In this document: positions 58,980 through 64,000 of the stretch, one piece after another
Layout: every line of letters starts with the position of its first letter
How positions within the stretch are numbered: the first letter of the stretch is position 1
Assembly: GCA_029747015.1 (NCBI GenBank)
Contig: JAKOGI010001364.1
Location: forward strand, 76,760 to 140,759
Direction of reading: 5' to 3'
Length of the DNA: 64,000 nt
Source of the DNA: Carnegiea gigantea
Taxonomy: Eukaryota; Streptophyta; Magnoliopsida; Caryophyllales; Cactaceae
The notes under the pieces: generated by a model
What the model was told of the DNA's origin: nothing
Seen by the model: the letters and a program-made list of their open reading frames with translations, nothing else
Databases searched by the model: none
Program-made: the position numbers and the translations under genes

Positions 58980-60471
58980 CTATTGGTATGAGTGCCTTGA
59001 TCGAATTGATTAGCTCAATTGCGCCTTCAATGCTTGATTCATTTTCTAGGATTGCAATCTTCCATGTACTAAGCAATTGAGTTAGCATTGAATAACTTAA
59101 GTTCATACCTATTCTTTCCAATAGTCGACTGACACCTAGGATGGTTGCTAAATGCTCGTTGTTTATCGGGCCCACAATTTCTTCCTTCTACATTGCTTCC
59201 ATCTCTTATGTTGTCACATTGTTGGGTTGAGAATTGAACAACATTAGTTGTGTGATCCTCTTAGTTACCTTTGCCCATGATATTGCTTCGCTAATTCTGG
59301 TGATAATTAAGATGAATGCGAATCACCAGATATGACATCGTGCATTCATTAAAGAATTCAATGCTCTTTCCCTGTTCAACTCTTTGGTAAGCTGCTTTTG
59401 ATAGGCGAAGTAGCTTTAATAAGCACCTTCTTATGGCATTATCCAAAGGCTTGTACACAACATCTCTAGTCGCAGATATGCCATTTGAAATAGATGCCGA
59501 AAGTATGGAATAGTCATGACCCCTCACAGTTGTCATATCAGTTAACACTGACTCAGAATCTATATATTATTGATCAAATTCTATGTTAGACCCTATACTT
59601 CAGCATCCACCAGTACTTACTTCCTCTATTTGGTCAATTTCTTTTACTCTCATCGTAGACCTGTCACTGGAGTTATCCCCCTCAACACGTGACTTAGTTT
59701 CTTCAATTTATGATGAACAAGTATCCTCTACGCAACTCTCATTGTTTAAAAATCATGTTTAGATAATCAGAATCACGAAGTTCCATTTCCCCTTCTTATA
59801 CAATCTTAGACATCATTTTCCCATTATGATTTTACACTATTGTAGCATTCTCAATTGGATTATTAGGTTCAAGTCTCACACTTTTACGAGAGATTGTTTC
59901 ATGCATAGGTGAGGCGTAAAGGTTTAGAGGGTCAATGATAGTTTGACCAACTTCTTTTGAGGAACCTTCAGCGGTGTTATTACCATTAGCCTCAGCTTCC
60001 TTAACAAGTTCTTTCTTGTTTGAAGCATTACACATCTCCTCAGCCCTTCATAATTCGTATTTTATTTCTTCATTATTTGGATCAAATCTAAGCGCCACCA
60101 AAAGGTCTTGATGTGCATCTTCCTTTAATCCCATATTCACCAAAGCTTTCACTCTTCGAAAATGAAGCCTTGACATTGAACAAGTCAAGATTCATGACTA
60201 CATCACACTGACGTTTAGCTAATTTAAATTTGTTTAATTTTAACTAACAAGTAGCGATATTTAGATTAATGGCAATTGCAAGCTCCTCTATCACAATTGC
60301 ATCATTTTCACTCTTAGGGACAACCACACACAAATATTGGATTGATTTTTCATACCTGTTTAGAGCACTCCTATAAGCCTTTGTTCTGAAAAGTTTGTTT
60401 CTTTCTTCTTTCAACACTTGAGACTTTAGTAGTGTTTTGTAGGGAGAGTCTATCTAGATGATAGCATATCT

Positions 60472-60657
60472 AATATAAAAGGGCAGCCTAGTACACAAGC
60501 ATCTTGCGTTCACGCAGGGTCCGGGGAAGGACCCCACCCCAAGGGGTGAATTGTAGGCAGCCTAACCTAACTTTATCAGTGGCTGATTTCAAGACTCGAA
60601 CCCGTGACCTTTTAGTTATACAGAGACAGCTTTACCATTGCTCCAAGACTCTCCTTC
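60472..60657 (-). mobile_element. Au-like tRNA-derived SINE
   Basis: A 186-bp insertion read on the minus strand: a tRNA-like head with an A box (TGGAGCAATGG) and a B box (GGGTTCGAGTC near 60595) for RNA polymerase III, a conserved body with CCTTGGGGTGGGGTCCTTCC, and a tail ending TGCCCTTTT. This agrees with my memory of the plant Au SINE family. Perfect 11-bp duplications ATAGCATATCT flank it at 60461-60471 and 60658-60668. TPR copy B shows the same place without the insertion (ATAATAGCATATATGACAT near 19555). Confidence 0.9.
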
Positions 60658-60745
60658 ATAGCATATCTGACATCCTTATCAAAATCCTCCTTGAATTGAT
60701 CTTTAGTGAGACGAGTGAAGATTAACTCACGCGGACAAGCCATAG

Positions 60746-61075
60746 GAAGAGAACCCCTAGGTTCTTTCAAATGGGGGTCGTTGTAGTTACCAAATTAGAG
60801 AAAAATTCGAAGGTATTGCTGAAGATTAGGAAAGAAGGATAGAAGCCCCAGGAATTACAATGACAAAATAGCAAACCTTGCTTCAATTGGAAACTATGCT
60901 AAAGGTGAGATAGAGAGAAATAGGAAGGAACAACAATTTGGGTGGGTTGAGGGAGGTGCATGGGCAACGCCATAAGGAATTCGTCGCCGGTGGCCATAGG
61001 CAATTTCGATGGCATTGGATATGGGTCTAGAGTTTTCAGGAGCGGGCAGGCGAAAGAGAGATAGAACCATCGCCT
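60746..61075 (-). other. 5' flank of TPR copy D
   Basis: The upstream part matches copy B at about 19650-19950, including the GCCGGTGGCC and GGCAATTTCG style leader. Shared upstream sequence shows DNA-level duplication of the family rather than retrocopying. Confidence 0.6.
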
Positions 61076-61084
61076 TCTTTGTTT

Positions 61085-61137
61085 GTATGTGTGCGTGTAT
61101 ATACATGCACGTGTGTTTGTGCCTATATATGCGCGTG

Positions 61138-61235
<98 letters not shown>

Positions 61236-61246
61236 TATATAATATC
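61085..61246. repeat. TG/CA then TA microsatellite
   Basis: GTGTGCGTG-like repeats at 61085-61145 followed by (TA)n to 61246 with AATATA interruptions. Minus-strand frames made of Tyr-Ile repeats here are artefacts. Confidence 0.95.
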
Positions 61247-61595
61247 TAACAGGAGAAATTTGTGATACCTTCGCAAACAAGTTGTTTTGTTAAAATTTCA
61301 TCCCAAAGAAATAAGACATATAATCAGTTTTTAATAGAATTTCAGGTAAAAAAAAACTTTCTTGCTTGTTTGGTTCGCATTTTTTAAAACTAGGTTGGAA
61401 GTAAATTACTAATTTTGAGACTTTGTCTTGGTTTTTTCTTTTAAATTTGAAATCACATAATTGAAGTATCACCCAAACCTTTAGATACAATTAAGAAAAC
61501 TTCTCCTCATTGGTTTCAGTCATGTTTTTATTTCAGTATAGTTTTTTTAATCCGAAGGATAATATAGACCATGTTGAATAGATGACAATTTTTTT
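61247..61595. other. AT-rich spacer
   Basis: No recognised feature. Confidence 0.4.
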
Positions 61596-62366
61596 AAGGC
61601 CCTGTTTGGTAAATGGCTGTTACCTATTTGTTGTTAGCTATTTACATTAGCTGTTTGTTGTTAGTTGTTTGTATCAGTTGTTTCTATTAGTTGATTGCAT
61701 TAGCTATTTGTGAAAAAGTATTTGGTGAAATTGGTTGTTTATGTAAAAGTTTTTGATAAAATTACTTTTATACCCTTAACTTTATTTTATTATTTATACA
61801 CACATGTTTTTTATTCTTTAGTATTAAATTTTCTTCTCAATATTTATGAATTAAAATTGAAGTAATATGTACAATAACATTTATTCGTAAGGTCTTATTT
61901 TGTTAATTGTACTTATGTTTATCGAATCTTCTTTTTAATGTTACAAAGTAGAATTTACACAACATCTACTGCCCATAACATTATTTGCTTTTTATTTGGA
62001 CATATAATTTATTTATTATTAGTCTGTTTTTATTTTTTAGTATGATGTAAAATTTACATGATACTTAAACTATTTATTATATAAAATTAATTGACATAAA
62101 TGATTCCACCTTTTTTTGAAATTGTCAATTCGTGTAATTTAGGTCAACATTTGGGCATTATGATCATTTGAAAACCAAAATTCAAATAGCCATTTGAAAA
62201 AGCTACTTGGTTTAACTTTTTAAGAAATGGCTTTTTGGGACTAAAAAGTCATTCCAAATAGTTTTTAACCAAACACCAAAAACAGCTTAGTCAAACAGCC
62301 AAAATGCTCCTAAACAGCCAATTTGATGAAATAACTATCCAAACAGCCAACAACCAAGCACGCTCA
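61596..62366. mobile_element. Possible hAT-like MITE
   Basis: The left end AAGGCCCTGTTTGGTAAATG and the inverted right end GAGCGTGCTTGGTTGTTGGC are similar over about 30 bases. Both ends repeat GGCTGTT, GTTAGCTGTTTG or the inverse AACAGCCAAA, as in plant MITEs related to hAT. No 8-bp target duplication could be confirmed. Confidence 0.4.
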
Positions 62367-62589
62367 AACTGTTTTTATTTGGTGCTAGTGGTTGATGATT
62401 TTGAAATGATGGAGATGCCCAAATTAAGCATTTTATGCCACTTTTTGCTACTTTCTCTGTTGACAATTCACATGCTTCTTTCGCTACTCATGAAGCACAT
62501 TCCTTTCCAATTAGTGGAATCATATCATTATGGTTATCACTTAACAATTTGCAATAACTTATATATTTATGCAGTGTAGCATAGACGAT

Positions 62590-63245
62590 TAGAATTAGCT
62601 TAACGTTTTGTGAAACTATTCAAAGAACAAATTCTTATCATTGTCATCGACAAGGATTGCTGCATCTTTGTCGTCTCCTCCTTGACCCTATTTTCTTTTT
62701 CTTACATTTTTTATTTTTAGGTTTACCAACAATTAAATTTAGCCTTACTTCTTATGAGGGCTTGCCATTCTCCATTTTTGAATAGATATTTTCATCTCTT
62801 GCATTTTGTGCCTGTTTGCTGTGAGCATATTGAACCTGCTACCTACACCAACCTGCTTCAATATGTGCTAAATTGCCAAACACTACTAACTGCTAGCTAA
62901 ACCTGCTTCAATCTGCTCTAACATGCTAAAACCTGCTAAGTACTAGTCAGACCATGCTCTAACATGCTCCAAACTACTCACATACCTACTTCCAAATTGC
63001 TCCCCTCTATTAACTGCTAGTCAAGCCAGCTCCAACCTCTATTTAACTCTGCTTTCTACTAGTTAAACATGCTCAAACCTACCCAAATCTGCTCCAACCT
63101 GCTCAAACTTGCTATGTACTCATCCAATATGCTCATAATGAACAAACCCTTTGAAGGTTTATATAAATGTGCAATTTTAATTCGAGACTTCTACATGAAC
63201 GATTGAAATGGTCTATCCATATCTTCAAAATATAATACACAATAT
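62590..63245. repeat. Spacer with degenerate CTGCTCCAAC repeats
   Basis: At 62820-63130 units such as ACCTGCTTCAATCTGCTC and TAACATGCTC recur with ACTAGTCA-like connectors. No gene is visible in 62590-62820. Confidence 0.6.
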
Positions 63246-63249
63246 AAGA

Positions 63250-64000
63250 CCCGTAGGAAGTTAAGGACTTACCTTAGGTGTGGAAGCAAAGAATTGATTT
63301 GCTTGAGTATTCCCCACTACATCAACAGATAGGAACAACCAGTGGCTACCAGAGCCACCATCAAATTCCACGTCCCAGATCTGATCCTTGCATGATGGTG
63401 AGGCGATCGTGACAGAGAGGTAGAGACGAGTATTTAGTTTAGGGTTTTTGTTATTGATCGTAATTAATTCCCTAAACCCCTCTTCATATAGGTTTAGGTT
63501 ATATTAACTGCCACCAGTTATTTGGTGACCATGGTCGCCTAACGCTAGTCCTATTAGCGCCTGCCAACAGCTCCTACTCGGCTACTTAGGCCACAAATCA
63601 CCTGTCTCCCCACGAATTACAACTCTTCATGCTTTATACCAGGAATGAGACGTGTGATCAAAAAGTCATCAATAGTACTACATTAAGTTACCATCTAACA
63701 TAACACTTTCACAAAATAAGGTACCCCAAATTATCCAAACATCACCGATGGCATACCTAGCACCTTTATGCCATATAATATATCATATGATTATATATTC
63801 AATATAATCTCTCGGGCTAATGTAGTGAAGATGGATAGATTTTTCCTTAAACAATCATGATATTTCACCTAAGCTTAACTGCTTTTCTTATGTGTTTTCG
63901 TTGAATCGTAGACATTGTGGCCTTTAAGAAACTCATTAAGGTAGCATTATCAAGGTTCAAATTTACATCATAGCTTCAAGTTGAGTGGTCATCATTCATA
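63250..64000 (-). other. LTR-like or promoter-like sequence, unresolved
   Basis: Read on the minus strand, this has a TATA-like CCTATATGAAG near 63500, a leader with AAACCCTAAAC, then a stretch with ATCATGCAAGGATCAG and GTAGTGGGGAATACTCAAG and a possible donor GTAAGTCC near 63270. The overall style resembles the end of a copia LTR or the first exon of a gene running left. No long open frame, primer site or second LTR is in the window. Confidence 0.3.

Larger units (their letters stand above)
52690..60745 (-). pseudogene. TPR-protein paralog D, split by a gypsy element and a SINE
   Basis: The fourth family member. The start is the ATG at 60743 (MACPRELIFTRLTKDQFKED), close to copy B's N-terminus. 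After about 28 codons a SINE (60472-60657) breaks the gene. TPR parts follow in several frames between 60460 and 60050 (HVFDVKASFSKSES-like wording is decayed; the CWLKL-equivalent has a stop). The linker frame at 60035-59832 includes AEGSSKEVGQTIIDPLNLYA, matching copy B (FSKEDGQAVSGPLDLYF). The conserved C-terminal block RVEQGKSIEFFNECTMSYLV is in the frame at 59548-59291. The last part is cut at 58985 by a 6-kb LTR retrotransposon and resumes at 52939, running to about 52710, where it still aligns with copy B's end at 17960-18175. Confidence 0.75.

Noticed and set aside
60504..60725. 73-codon plus frame and a tRNA gene on minus
   Set aside because: The A and B boxes belong to the SINE; there is no cloverleaf with an anticodon arm, and the frame is its shadow.

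Overview
This is a stretch of plant nuclear DNA, most likely from an angiosperm. The genes have GT-AG introns, a plant-type theta glutathione transferase is present, and the rest is typical plant transposon debris: Ty1/copia, Ty3/gypsy, CACTA, a Mutator-like element carrying a C48 protease, a LINE remnant, an Au-like SINE, MITE-like elements and long TA microsatellites. No bacterial, organellar or viral replicon is seen. I cannot name the species.

Layout. 1-4152: broken gypsy gag, an LTR with its primer-binding site, and the 3' end of a copia element with its LTR. 4592-10390: a full-span copia element with equal 208-bp LTRs, a decayed polyprotein, and a solo LTR of another family (9347-10049) in its RNase H domain. 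11489-11695 (-): a possible gene for a 68-residue one-pass membrane protein. 12698-13042: a MITE-like element. 13120-23060: three copies (A-, B-, C+) of a TPR-protein family. 23150-24235: LTR-related sequence. 25850-39148: an old Mutator-like element of about 13 kb with a near-perfect palindrome at its left edge. Its C48-protease gene (+) and FAR1-type transposase gene (-) converge, and its introns and spacers are filled with a short one-strand motif, TTTAGTGAGC. 40090-41170: a degenerate minisatellite. 41925-48735 (-): a seven-exon theta-class GST gene with every exon recoverable and in phase; this is the best-supported protein-coding gene. Intron 5 holds an antisense LINE remnant. 49100-52690: AT-rich spacer with microsatellites. 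52690-61000: a fourth TPR copy (D-), interrupted by a gypsy-type element (52945-58979, 5-bp target duplication) that itself carries a CACTA element, and by an Au-like SINE (60472-60657, 11-bp duplication). 61080-64000: microsatellite, MITE-like and LTR-like sequence.

How it fits together. The GST is the one locus whose coding parts assemble cleanly. TPR copy B needs one TGA codon explained, and the others are clearly broken. Copy B serves as an internal empty site for both insertions in copy D, so the order is visible: TPR duplication, then gypsy and SINE insertion into D, with a CACTA entering the gypsy element. The strangest structure is the Mutator-like element: about 60 copies of a 6-base core on one strand, spread over introns of both convergent genes, and a young-looking palindrome on an otherwise decayed element. 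All identities, motif counts and boundaries were read by eye without database searches.
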